From Desulfobacteraceae bacterium (GTDB lineage Bacteria > Desulfobacterota > Desulfobacteria > Desulfobacterales > Desulfobacteraceae), in contig JAAEMK010000497.1 of NCBI GenBank assembly GCA_024225635.1, positions 248,001 through 312,000 on the forward strand: DNA of 64,000 bases, given 5' to 3'. Position numbers and translations under genes: made by a program. Below are positions 52,609 to 60,480 of this stretch, in pieces (within the stretch, counting starts at the first letter, position 1; each line of letters opens with the position of its first letter). The notes beneath the pieces are model-generated. The model was not told the DNA's origin, ran no database searches, and was given only the letters and a program-made list of their open reading frames with translations.

Positions 52609-52833
52609 TCACTCACCTCCGTTCTTTGCGTCAAACAGGGCCATGTTGTTCGACAGCATCTCCCCTGTCAAAAGATCCGCCATGGCCCAGCGGTAATGCA
52701 GAGCCCGGACTTGGGGGATCAACCTGTGTTTCGCCACCGTGGCGGCGTGGTCGGCGGCCCGGATGAGGATTTCGCTCAAAAGACCGATGCCCTGGCCCCC
52801 GACGCCAATGAGGTATGCATTGAATTCATCCAT
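52609..52833 (-). pseudogene. Internally deleted 2-oxoacid:ferredoxin oxidoreductase gamma/IorB-like gene
   Basis: 74 residues. The first 30 (YLIGVGGQGIGLLSEILIRAADHA) are the N-terminus of IorB/gamma-type subunits, whose full length is near 190. The rest (LIPQVRALHYRWAMADLLTGEMLSNNMALFDA) resembles the C-terminus of the same family. The middle, including the usual GVDTHGLAQRGG segment, is missing, but the frame is kept. No iorA gene adjoins. It is either an in-frame deletion remnant or a retained mini-protein. Confidence 0.5.
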
Positions 52834-52966
52834 TTTTCATCTCGCTGTTTATCTTTCTGGTGCGGGCATGTTCGGGGCAGGGTTTATAAGGACTGATGGC
52901 CGATGTGGGGCAGGAGTCGAACATCGTCTTTAATGGTCAAAACTCCCGCCCCCATGTAACAAACTC

Positions 52967-53320
52967 TCAGGCGGCAAGCTCCTTTTTGAGCCAGTCCCTT
53001 ACCTCGCCGTCAACCGCGTATACCCCCTGGTGCTTACCCTGGGAGTTGATAACTTTTTGTTCGAGGTTCCTGGGAAGCCGGAAAGTTGCAAGCTCTTCGG
53101 AATCAAATCCCTTCCGCCGCACCAGGGTGACGATGGGCGTTTTTTTCCAGGTGTTGAGCACAAAATAGACTGTCTCGTTATCGTTATCCCTGGAGTTGTA
53201 GTAGGACAGATCCCGTAACGGGCCCCATTCAAGGTGAAGGGCGATCGCCTCCTCAGGTGTCATGTTCCAGTCAACGGAATTGATGATATCAAGGTTCTTT
53301 TTTATATCGTTGAGATTCAT
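52967..53320 (-). CDS. DVU0772 family protein
   Basis: 117 residues. MNLNDIKKNLDIINSVDWNMTPEEAIALHLEWG is characteristic of this small family from sulfate reducers, function unknown. The middle is beta-rich (NETVYFVLNTWKKTPIVTLVRRKG). GGAGGAGCC precedes the ATG. It has its own sigma54 promoter 43 bp upstream and may lead an operon with the genes down to the ferritin-like protein. Confidence 0.78.
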   Translation of the reverse strand: MNLNDIKKNLDIINSVDWNMTPEEAIALHLEWGPLRDLSYYNSRDNDNETVYFVLNTWKKTPIVTLVRRKGFDSEELATFRLPRNLEQKVINSQGKHQGVYAVDGEVRDWLKKELAA

Positions 53321-53362
53321 TAGGCTCCTCCAATTAATGATTGATCCAACGACAATAGATAC

Positions 53363-53378
53363 AGCAACTTCCATGCCA
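53363..53378 (-). promoter_or_regulatory. Sigma54 promoter of the DVU0772-family gene
   Basis: Read on the - strand: TGGCATGGAAGTTGCT, with GG and GC 10 bp apart, matching TGGCAY-N5-TTGC. Transcription should start near 53352, 32 bp before the gene. Confidence 0.78.
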
Positions 53379-53461
53379 TCCAAAAAAAGAGCCGATAAAC
53401 CCTGGTTTTTTCAGCGCATTAACAGAAAGAAACCCCTTAGCGAAGGACCCGGGAGAGGAGG

Positions 53462-53485
53462 CAGGTGTCCGCATGTAGACACTTG
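53462..53485. promoter_or_regulatory. Candidate activator site for the sigma54 promoter
   Basis: CAGGTGTC (53462-53469) and GACACTTG (53478-53485) form an 8-bp inverted repeat with one mismatch and an 8-bp spacer, 110-133 bp upstream of the predicted start. It could also be a weak terminator of the DHH gene. Confidence 0.4.
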
Positions 53486-53512
53486 TGTATCGTTTCAAGG
53501 CATAATAGTGTC

Positions 53513-54484
53513 TCACTCGATTTTTGTACCGGCGTGCTTTTCCACCTGCCGGATGATCCATAATCCAATGTCAAGGCCCGGATCAAGCTCTTCCATGGGG
53601 ATTTCGACCCGGGCCATGGATTTGTGCCCCCCGGCGGACCCAACGGCTTCAAAGGCCTGCTTTGCGGTGGTGCCCGCGTTTTTCCGAAGGCCGTCATTGC
53701 GAAGGATGATGATCAGGGTTGAGTTGTACACCCCCGAGACAATACTCCAGTTGACCGAAGATATTCGCATGAAGAAATCCGCAATGATCACGCACTGGTC
53801 CGGGTTGGAGATCTTGCCGGTATGGGCATAGACCCGGTTATGGAGGATGGTCCGGCTCCGTATGGCTGCGGCCAGGGCTTCCAGATGCTCCTCACCCAGT
53901 TCTGCCTGCTCGATCCGGGTGAGCAGATGGATGTTGGCAAACCGGTAGAGGTATTGAAAGGCTTTTACGTCCTCAAGGCCCGTCTGGCGCAGGAATCCCG
54001 AGGTGTCGGTCTTAATGCCGAGAAGCAGGGCCGTGGCAAGCTTTGCCGACGGCTTGACCCCCGCGGCCTTGAGGTATTCGGTCATCATGGTGGAGCAGGC
54101 CCCGTACCCCTGGCGGATATCGTTGAACCGGCCCACATCGCAGGTGAGGGGGTGGTGGTCGATGACAGCGTCATAGCGGAACATGGCAAAGCATTCATGG
54201 TGGTCGGGCTGGGAGTCCACCACGACAAAGGCGTTGAAATGACGCTCATTTATTTGGGTTAGGGGAATAAGGCCCGCATCCAGGAGCCGGACCATGGCGA
54301 GGTTGTCCGGGCGGCTGATCTCGTTGAAATAGGTGATGGCAACCTCGCTCACCTTGCGCCAGAGCAGCCGTTTCACGGCCATGGCGCTGGCAATGGAGTC
54401 CGGGTCGGCATTGATGACGATGAGCACCCTGCTTTCCCCTGAAAAGCAGGCAAGCAATTTTTCAAGTCTCTGTATATTACTCAT
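53513..54484 (-). CDS. DHH family phosphoesterase
   Basis: 323 residues. Metal motifs are VINADPDSIASA (D-x-D), VVDSQPDHH and AVIDHHPLT (the DHH triad). The C-terminal DHHA1-like part has SAGGHKSMARVEIP. Relatives (NrnA/RecJ-like) cleave short oligonucleotides or cyclic dinucleotide products. The start at 54484 follows GGAGG and overlaps the upstream membrane-protein stop by 8 bp; a frame back to 54568 would run inside that gene. Confidence 0.88.
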   Translation of the reverse strand: MSNIQRLEKLLACFSGESRVLIVINADPDSIASAMAVKRLLWRKVSEVAITYFNEISRPDNLAMVRLLDAGLIPLTQINERHFNAFVVVDSQPDHHECFAMFRYDAVIDHHPLTCDVGRFNDIRQGYGACSTMMTEYLKAAGVKPSAKLATALLLGIKTDTSGFLRQTGLEDVKAFQYLYRFANIHLLTRIEQAELGEEHLEALAAAIRSRTILHNRVYAHTGKISNPDQCVIIADFFMRISSVNWSIVSGVYNSTLIIILRNDGLRKNAGTTAKQAFEAVGSAGGHKSMARVEIPMEELDPGLDIGLWIIRQVEKHAGTKIE

Positions 54485-55577
54485 GGCCCCCTCCGCCGAT
54501 ACGGCTGAAAAAAAGAACAAGCACAATGAAAATATAACCAGCCACCGCAAGGATCGCAAACACCGCATAAAAAGTTCCCAGGGGAGCCAGCACCAGGGCG
54601 GTGAGCCAATGGACCGATATCACCACTCCCGAATGGAGACGGATGGGAAAATCCCGGTACCGGCAGATCACGGCAAGGCCGCAGAGGTTCCACCCGTACA
54701 GGGAAGCAAAGGTGTGGAGCCGCAACAGCCATTTTGTCTGTTCCGGATCATATCCCGGGGCCATTTGGAGCAGGATGTAGGCAATGCCCGACACGGCCGT
54801 GACCAGGAGGAAACCGATTCCGGAAGAGAGGAACTGCTTTTGCTGGAGCCGCCGGCCAAGCCGGCCATAGAGGATCAGGACCGTGACAACCGCGGCAAAC
54901 AGTGTAAGGGTGACGGCCAGCTGGGGATAGTACCGTTCCAGGAGAATGAAGATGAAAAAGATGATCACACCCAGGTTGATCACCCAGAAACAGACCATGG
55001 AAACGATCCCCGCCACCGAATGTCCGTTCTGCCGAATCATGGAGAAGATCACCGACAGGGTGATCAGGGAGAGGGGAAAGGAGAACCCCAGGAAAAAGGT
55101 GTTCAGCACCAGCTTCTCCATGTGAACCCAATGCAGGTATTCGTTGTTGACAATGACCAGGGAGGAGAAGACAAGGCCGATGGAAAGGCACAAAAGGGAG
55201 GCCTGGTGAAACTTTGCCGACACCGTCGCGGTCAACGAGAAAAAATTCCTGGGAAAGAGGGAAAAACTCTCCACCCGGACCGACTCGACGATCCCGGCAA
55301 GAACAAGTGAGAGAAGGATTGTCACGGGATAGAGCTCCAGAAAGGCGGACAGGGCATAGACAATGGATAGCACGAGAAAAGACCCGGATCGGACGGACAG
55401 GCGGTCCCGGTTCTCGGAAAACAAAAGAAGAATGGTTCCGCCGGAACAGAGGTTGAACAGAAAGATGTGAAGCCGCTCTAAATCAAGGGTCTCAAGGGGA
55501 AAATAGATATTAGCAAACCCGAAGCACAGGGCCGTGATCATCATGGAGGAGAAGAAGATTTTCAACGTTTTAGACAT
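54477..55577 (-). CDS. Polytopic membrane protein, unrecognised
   Basis: 366 residues with about 11 hydrophobic helices. Histidines occur near membrane borders in the second half (LLRLHTFASLYGWNLCGLAV, IRLHSGVVISVHWLTALVL), which recalls heme or metal-binding membrane proteins such as NnrS, but I cannot assign it. AAAGGATT precedes the ATG. Its stop overlaps the DHH gene start, so the two form a coupled pair. Confidence 0.7.
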   Translation of the reverse strand: MSKTLKIFFSSMMITALCFGFANIYFPLETLDLERLHIFLFNLCSGGTILLLFSENRDRLSVRSGSFLVLSIVYALSAFLELYPVTILLSLVLAGIVESVRVESFSLFPRNFFSLTATVSAKFHQASLLCLSIGLVFSSLVIVNNEYLHWVHMEKLVLNTFFLGFSFPLSLITLSVIFSMIRQNGHSVAGIVSMVCFWVINLGVIIFFIFILLERYYPQLAVTLTLFAAVVTVLILYGRLGRRLQQKQFLSSGIGFLLVTAVSGIAYILLQMAPGYDPEQTKWLLRLHTFASLYGWNLCGLAVICRYRDFPIRLHSGVVISVHWLTALVLAPLGTFYAVFAILAVAGYIFIVLVLFFSRIGGGGHE

Positions 55578-55856
55578 GGGGGGAATCCTTTCCGGAAAAA
55601 GCCGTCAACAGGGCGCCGGGCCGTTCATGCCAGGCAAAGAGCGCTTCTGCGGAATCGTTGATCCGGGACTGTTTTGAATAGATGGTATCAGGCAATGGAA
55701 CCTCCCTGTAAACAAAGCAGGTCTATAAATTAACTACAGTTTTGGGACTCATTTTTCAAGTCCCTTTGTTTCCCCGGTGTAGGACAGCAATTTTCATGCC
55801 TGCCGGGACCGGCATCCCCTGGATTTTCCATTGAATATCTGTCCGGATGTGCTACT

Positions 55857-56747
55857 ATGGCCATTTGTCAATTTGCCCGGATCATGGGTAAAACGGCTCA
55901 ACAATACGGCACAAATCAGGAGGGAAAGATCAAACAAGCGCAAGAGGGGCATGGGCCCGCAAAACCCGCAACCGGATCGGCCTGGTTCCGGGATCTTGTT
56001 AAATTCTCCATGACAGCGGCTATTATCATCTGGCTTATCCACAAGGGGGCCGGCGCCATTGAGTACAACTGGCAGTGGTATCGCATTCCCCGGTATATCG
56101 CCGCCCTTGGTGACCGGGGATTTGTTCCGGGACCGCTTCTTGAGGGGCTTGGGGTCACCCTCAAGGTCTCCCTGTTCTCCCTTGTGCTGTCGAGCCTGTT
56201 CGGCCTTGTGGCCGCCCTGTGCAGGCTCTCAAACCTTCTCTCCCTCAGGGCCCTGGCAAGGCTGTACCTTGAACTTGTCCGCAACACTCCATTGCTGGTG
56301 CAGCTTTTTTTCATCTACTTTGTGCTCTCCCCGGCAATGGGATTCAGCCGGTTTGCCGCGGCCGTCCTCACCCTGGGCCTGTTTGAGGGGGCCTATGCCT
56401 CCGAGATCATCCGGGCGGGCATCACGGCTATTCCCCAGGGCCAATGGGAAGCGGCCTTCTCCCTGGGGATGGGGCGGTACCACACCTACCGCCACATCGT
56501 CCTTCCCCAGGCCCTCCGGGTCATGCTGCCGCCCCTCACAAGCCAGATGATCTCCCTTATCAAGGATTCGGCCCTGGTGAGCACCATCGCCGTGTACGAT
56601 CTGACCATGAAGGGCCAGGAGATCATGGCCGAGACCTATCTTGTGTTCGAGATCTGGCTCGCCATCGCCGCCATTTATCTTGCCGTCACCCTGACCCTCT
56701 CCATGGCCACCCGGGCCATGGAAAAAAAGCTGTCCACAAACGGATAA
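55857..56747 (+). CDS. Amino acid ABC transporter permease (HisM/GlnP type)
   Basis: About 296 residues. LLEGLGVTLKVSLFSLVLSSLFGL, LVRNTPLLVQLFFIYFVL, GAYASEIIRAGITAIPQGQWEAAFSLGM and YRHIVLPQALRVMLPPLTSQMISLIKDSAL are the polar amino acid permease signatures, including the EAA loop. A long charged N-terminal tail precedes the first helix. The start is uncertain: ATG 55857 or ATG 55884, neither with a clear ribosome site. Together with the binding protein and second permease it forms an uptake set, but the ATPase is missing. Confidence 0.87.
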   Translation: MAICQFARIMGKTAQQYGTNQEGKIKQAQEGHGPAKPATGSAWFRDLVKFSMTAAIIIWLIHKGAGAIEYNWQWYRIPRYIAALGDRGFVPGPLLEGLGVTLKVSLFSLVLSSLFGLVAALCRLSNLLSLRALARLYLELVRNTPLLVQLFFIYFVLSPAMGFSRFAAAVLTLGLFEGAYASEIIRAGITAIPQGQWEAAFSLGMGRYHTYRHIVLPQALRVMLPPLTSQMISLIKDSALVSTIAVYDLTMKGQEIMAETYLVFEIWLAIAAIYLAVTLTLSMATRAMEKKLSTNG

Positions 56748-56875
56748 TTTTATGATATCGCACAATGGAAACAATCAAGATTCTCGGGAAAAATTCCCCT
56801 TTCTGTTAGACATTTTCTCTATCAGTGGGAAGAAGCCCCTCATCTTATAATCCACCATCCCCAAGGAGAATATCC

Positions 56876-57706
56876 ATGAAACCATTGCCCCGTTCCATCA
56901 ACGTTCTTATCATGGCCGCCGTTGTCTTTTGCCTGGCAGGATTCAGCGCCTTTGCAGCTCTACCAAAGCCCAACCCGGACAGTATGGTTGAGCAGGTCCT
57001 GAAACGGGGCGTTCTGCGGGTGGGCATGTCCACCTTTGTGCCCTGGGCCATGAAGGACAAGACCGGCAAGCTCATGGGCTTTGAAATTGACGTGGCAACC
57101 AGGCTTGCCAAGGACATGGGGGTCAAGGTGCAGTTCATCCCCACCAAGTGGTCCGGCATCATTCCCGCGCTGCTGACGGGAAAGTTCGACATCATCATCG
57201 GCGGCATGGGGATACTGCCCAGCCGCAACCTCAAGGTCAACTTCTCCAACCCCTACGACTACACGGGAATGTCCATGGCGGCGAGCACCACCATGGCAAA
57301 GGGGTTTTCAGGGCTCGAGGCCTTTAACCGGCCCGATGTCGTCCTGTCGGCACGCCTGGGTTCAACAGGGGTGGCCGCCATAAAGAAACACCTGCCAAAG
57401 GCCCGGATACGCATGTTCGACGACGAGGCCCAGGCCTTCCAGGAAGCCATCAACGGCCGGGTCCACGGGGTGGTCTCCTCGGCCCCCACCCCGGCATTCC
57501 AGGTGATTAAGCATTCCAGCAAGCTGTTTCTCCCCCTCGAGGATACCTTCACCAGGGAGCCCATCGGCTTTGCCGTGAAAAAGGGGGATTTCGACACCAT
57601 CAACTTCCTCAACAACTGGATCCACTACGTTGCATCCGAAGGGTGGTTCAAGGAGAGAAAAACATACTGGTTCAAGACCCGGGAGTGGGAGACAAGGCTC
57701 AATTGA
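56876..57706 (+). CDS. Amino acid ABC transporter substrate-binding protein
   Basis: 276 residues with a signal peptide (LIMAAVVFCLAGFSAFAALPKP, cut near residue 28). RGVLRVGMSTFVPWAMKDKTGKLMGFEIDVATRLA and DIIIGGMGILPSRNLKVNFSNPYDYTGM are SBP family 3 features. It probably binds a polar amino acid in the periplasm. AAGGAGAATATCC precedes the ATG. It lies between two permease genes; the second starts within its stop codon. Confidence 0.92.
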   Translation: MKPLPRSINVLIMAAVVFCLAGFSAFAALPKPNPDSMVEQVLKRGVLRVGMSTFVPWAMKDKTGKLMGFEIDVATRLAKDMGVKVQFIPTKWSGIIPALLTGKFDIIIGGMGILPSRNLKVNFSNPYDYTGMSMAASTTMAKGFSGLEAFNRPDVVLSARLGSTGVAAIKKHLPKARIRMFDDEAQAFQEAINGRVHGVVSSAPTPAFQVIKHSSKLFLPLEDTFTREPIGFAVKKGDFDTINFLNNWIHYVASEGWFKERKTYWFKTREWETRLN

Positions 57707-58587
57707 TTGAAAAGAATCCCAAGCTGACGGTACTGGACCTGGTGGTGTTCGCCCTGGTGGGATCGGGGGTTGCCTGGCTCATGGTGACCATCACCCTTGA
57801 ATCCCAATACAACTGGCAATGGGAGACCATTCCCCAGTACATCCTCCGCTTTGACGACCCTGCCGGAAGATGGGTGCCCGGCATGATCCTCACAGGACTT
57901 TTGATCACCCTCAGGCTCTCCTTCTGGTCCACCCTTGGGGCCCTTGTCATCGGAACGGTGATGGGCATCATGAAGGGGGGACCCAGCCGGTATTTACGGA
58001 TGGTGGCCACGGCCTACGTGGAAACCATCCGCAACGTGCCGGTGATCGTCTGGATCTTCATTTTTTATTACTTCCTGGGGGAGATCATTGTCCCGTTCCT
58101 GGGACTTGACCGGGCCGCCGCCATGGAGGATGGGCTTTTAAGGAATCTTTTGACGACCTTTGTCTCGGACCCTTCCCACCTGCCGGTCTTTTTCTCCGGC
58201 ACCGCAGCCCTTGCCCTTTACGAAGGCGCTTATTTTACGGAGATCATCCGGGCCGGGGTGGAATCCGTTGAAAAGGGCCAGTGGGAGGCCTCGGCCGCCC
58301 ATGGCCTCACCCGGTTCCAGCAGCTCAGGCATGTGATCCTTCCCCAGGCCCTGGTGCGGGTGCTCCCTCCCATGGCGGGCCAGATCATCTCCACCATCAA
58401 GGACTCCTCCATCGTCTCCGTGATCTCCATACAGGAACTCACCTTCCAGGGCATGGAGCTCATGTCGGCCACCTTTCTGACCTTTGAGGTGTGGATCACC
58501 GTGCTTTTCCTCTATTTTGCGGTCTGCTTCTGCTGCTCCATGGGTGTGGCGGGGATCGAGAAACGCATGACGCGGCAAAAGGCATAA
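57703..58587 (+). CDS. Amino acid ABC transporter permease, second subunit
   Basis: About 294 residues from TTG 57703, whose TTGA overlaps the stop of the binding-protein gene; AAGG lies five bases upstream. The frame continues back to 57643 inside that gene. The permease core matches that of the first permease (GLLITLRLSFWSTLGALVIGTVMG, TIRNVPVIVWIFIFYYFLGE, GAYFTEIIRAGVESVEKGQWEASAAHGL). An unusual loop (GLDRAAAMEDGLLRNLL) is inserted between helices. The pair of permeases would form the heterodimeric channel. Confidence 0.88.
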   Translation: MIEKNPKLTVLDLVVFALVGSGVAWLMVTITLESQYNWQWETIPQYILRFDDPAGRWVPGMILTGLLITLRLSFWSTLGALVIGTVMGIMKGGPSRYLRMVATAYVETIRNVPVIVWIFIFYYFLGEIIVPFLGLDRAAAMEDGLLRNLLTTFVSDPSHLPVFFSGTAALALYEGAYFTEIIRAGVESVEKGQWEASAAHGLTRFQQLRHVILPQALVRVLPPMAGQIISTIKDSSIVSVISIQELTFQGMELMSATFLTFEVWITVLFLYFAVCFCCSMGVAGIEKRMTRQKA

Positions 58588-58635
58588 CCCCGCTTACCCC
58601 GGACAGAAGAAATAAAGCAAAAAAACCGACCCCTT

Positions 58636-59745
58636 TTACGCCCGGCAGAGGAAATGAAGATGATAGGGGTCGTGGGCCATGGACTGGGCATCGACCTTTT
58701 CAAAACCGGCCTTCTCCAACATGGCAACGGCCTTTTCCCGTCCCCACATCATCCCAAGACCCGCCCCCTTGCAGTTCAGACCCACGGGCATGCAATGCAT
58801 GAGACTCACGGTGTAGAGAAAGGGACCCAGGGGGTGGTCCATGTTGCCGGCCGGGTCCGTGGCCGCGGCGATGTCCACCATGGAGAAGATGCCGCCCTTT
58901 GCCAGTATGGCAACCACGCTCTCAAGGGCCTCATGGGGCCGGGTCTGGTCGTGGATGGCGTCAAAGGCCATCACATAGTCGAACCGATTTTCATAACCGG
59001 GGTCATCCTTCAGGGCGGCCGCATCCGCCACACAATACTCGGCATTGGAAAGCCCGAGCGTAGCGGCATCGGCGTTTGCCTTGGCAATGGCGAGTTCATG
59101 GTTGTCTATCCCCAGGAAACGGCTGTTGGGGAACGCTTCTGCCAGAAGATTCATGGCCACTCCCTCACCGCAGCCGAGATCGCAGACCCGGATACCCTCT
59201 TTCAGCCGTTTCAGGAGACGGCCGTCGTCCACAAAAGGAACAAATTGGTCCACCAGGAGCTTCTGGTGCCGGGCATCGGAGATCTCCCCCATAAAAGCCT
59301 GGAAATCCGGGTACTGGGAAAAGGGCACCCCCTCTCCCGTGACAAAGCCGTTGCTTACGGCCTCCATGGCACAGGAGGTGAGAAGGGGCATCTCCTGGGC
59401 ATAAACCCCCAGGTTGGCGTCCCCCGCCCGTCTGGTCAACATGGCGGCGTGTTCCTTTGGCAGATGGTAAAGGGGCTCGCCGGCCTCGCCGGTTGAAATC
59501 TCGACGATCCTGCCCATGGCCATGCTGCCCAGCCACTCCCGCAGATATCGTTCGCTCAATCCCGCCGCATCCGCGATCTCCCCGGGGGCCGCGGGCGCGT
59601 CAAGGTCATCCATGACATCAAAGATCCGGTGTTTATACCCAAGGGCCATGGCAAGGGTCAGGGCCCCGCCATTGAGAATATCCATCATCCTCTGTCCGAA
59701 TTGTTCCTGCTTTTCCATCACTGTTTCATCTGCTGTTTCAACCAT
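58636..59745 (-). CDS. SAM-dependent methyltransferase with winged-helix domain
   Basis: About 369 residues. The N-terminal 90 residues are a dimerisation/winged-helix domain as in O-methyltransferases (GEIADAAGLSERYLREWLGSMAMGRIVE). The catalytic part has SAM motif I VCDLGCGEGVAMNLLAEAFP, then FLGIDNHELAIAKAN, CVADAAAL and FDYVMAFDAIHDQ. The substrate is unknown; similar proteins are annotated as methyltransferase type 12 or rRNA/ubiquinone-like. The fourth-codon ATG (59745) is preferred, as AAAGGA stands eight bases before it but directly against the first ATG. Confidence 0.85.
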   Translation of the reverse strand: MVETADETVMEKQEQFGQRMMDILNGGALTLAMALGYKHRIFDVMDDLDAPAAPGEIADAAGLSERYLREWLGSMAMGRIVEISTGEAGEPLYHLPKEHAAMLTRRAGDANLGVYAQEMPLLTSCAMEAVSNGFVTGEGVPFSQYPDFQAFMGEISDARHQKLLVDQFVPFVDDGRLLKRLKEGIRVCDLGCGEGVAMNLLAEAFPNSRFLGIDNHELAIAKANADAATLGLSNAEYCVADAAALKDDPGYENRFDYVMAFDAIHDQTRPHEALESVVAILAKGGIFSMVDIAAATDPAGNMDHPLGPFLYTVSLMHCMPVGLNCKGAGLGMMWGREKAVAMLEKAGFEKVDAQSMAHDPYHLHFLCRA

Positions 59746-59840
59746 CGATTCCATCCTTTCTATTTTATGGGGTCAGGCGTTCACGTACCCCCGCCGTCAC
59801 GGCAAGGGGCCCGCCGCTATCAAATCCTATCTTTTCCAAG

Positions 59841-60188
59841 TCAGGCTCTGGTATGGCACTGACCGCATTTCACCGGCCCTGAAGCCTGATTTTCCTTCTT
59901 GAGTTTCCGGTGGCAGGAGATGCACTTGCTGTTCATCACCTGTTTTTTCTTGAGGCTGCCGTTGGCTTTCATCTCCTGGATCACCCCGGCGCTTTTGGGG
60001 AAAAGGTCATGGCAGGCCTCACAGTCGCCCAGGGCATCCTGATGCATATGATGGGGAAAATTCACCGGCCCCCGCTTTCCACCGTCCATGGAGAACCGTT
60101 CGGAGCCCCGGTCCATGCCTGCGCCGACCATCACAACAGCAACAAAAAACAAAATGAAAAACGTGGAAAACGCCCATCTTTTTTGCAT
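59841..60188 (-). CDS. Triheme class III-type cytochrome c
   Basis: 115 residues with a signal peptide (WAFSTFFILFFVAVVMVGAG). Three heme sites follow: CEACH, CISCH and CGQCH, with extra histidines (FPHHMHQD) for bis-His ligation. The pattern is that of c7/c3-type cytochromes of sulfate and metal reducers, which shuttle electrons in the periplasm. GGAGG lies eight bases before ATG 60188. It is a single gene and its partners are unknown. Confidence 0.88.
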   Translation of the reverse strand: MQKRWAFSTFFILFFVAVVMVGAGMDRGSERFSMDGGKRGPVNFPHHMHQDALGDCEACHDLFPKSAGVIQEMKANGSLKKKQVMNSKCISCHRKLKKENQASGPVKCGQCHTRA

Positions 60189-60347
60189 ACTCATTGCCTC
60201 CTTTAACGTTAGAATTATTTTCCCAGGATCAACAGGGCCCCGGGGAAGGGGAAATACCTGTTGCCATTTCAACCGCCCCCCCTGTATAATTGGTGGCATT
60301 ATAGCAATCGGAACCCTTTTTACAAGAACAAGAAATACCCCAGCAAG

Positions 60348-60364
60348 AATTACTGGGAGTAATT
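60348..60364. promoter_or_regulatory. Palindrome upstream of the chemoreceptor promoter
   Basis: AATTACTGGGAGTAATT is a perfect 7+3+7 palindrome, about 80-95 bp before the predicted sigma54 start, so a candidate activator site. Confidence 0.55.
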
Positions 60365-60416
60365 GTTAAAAACAAGATGGCTTGACTCCCGGCAGCTCGT
60401 TTCCCAGCAAATCACC

Positions 60417-60433
60417 TGGCACGAACTTTGCTT
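60417..60433 (+). promoter_or_regulatory. Sigma54 promoter of the chemoreceptor gene
   Basis: TGGCACGAACTTTGCTT has GG (60418-60419) and GC (60430-60431) 10 bp apart, a perfect -24/-12 element. Start near 60443, 38 bp before the gene. Confidence 0.85.
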
Positions 60434-60480
60434 ATCTGATGCTAACAAAATAACGGTTGTTTTAATACAGGGAGTTATAA

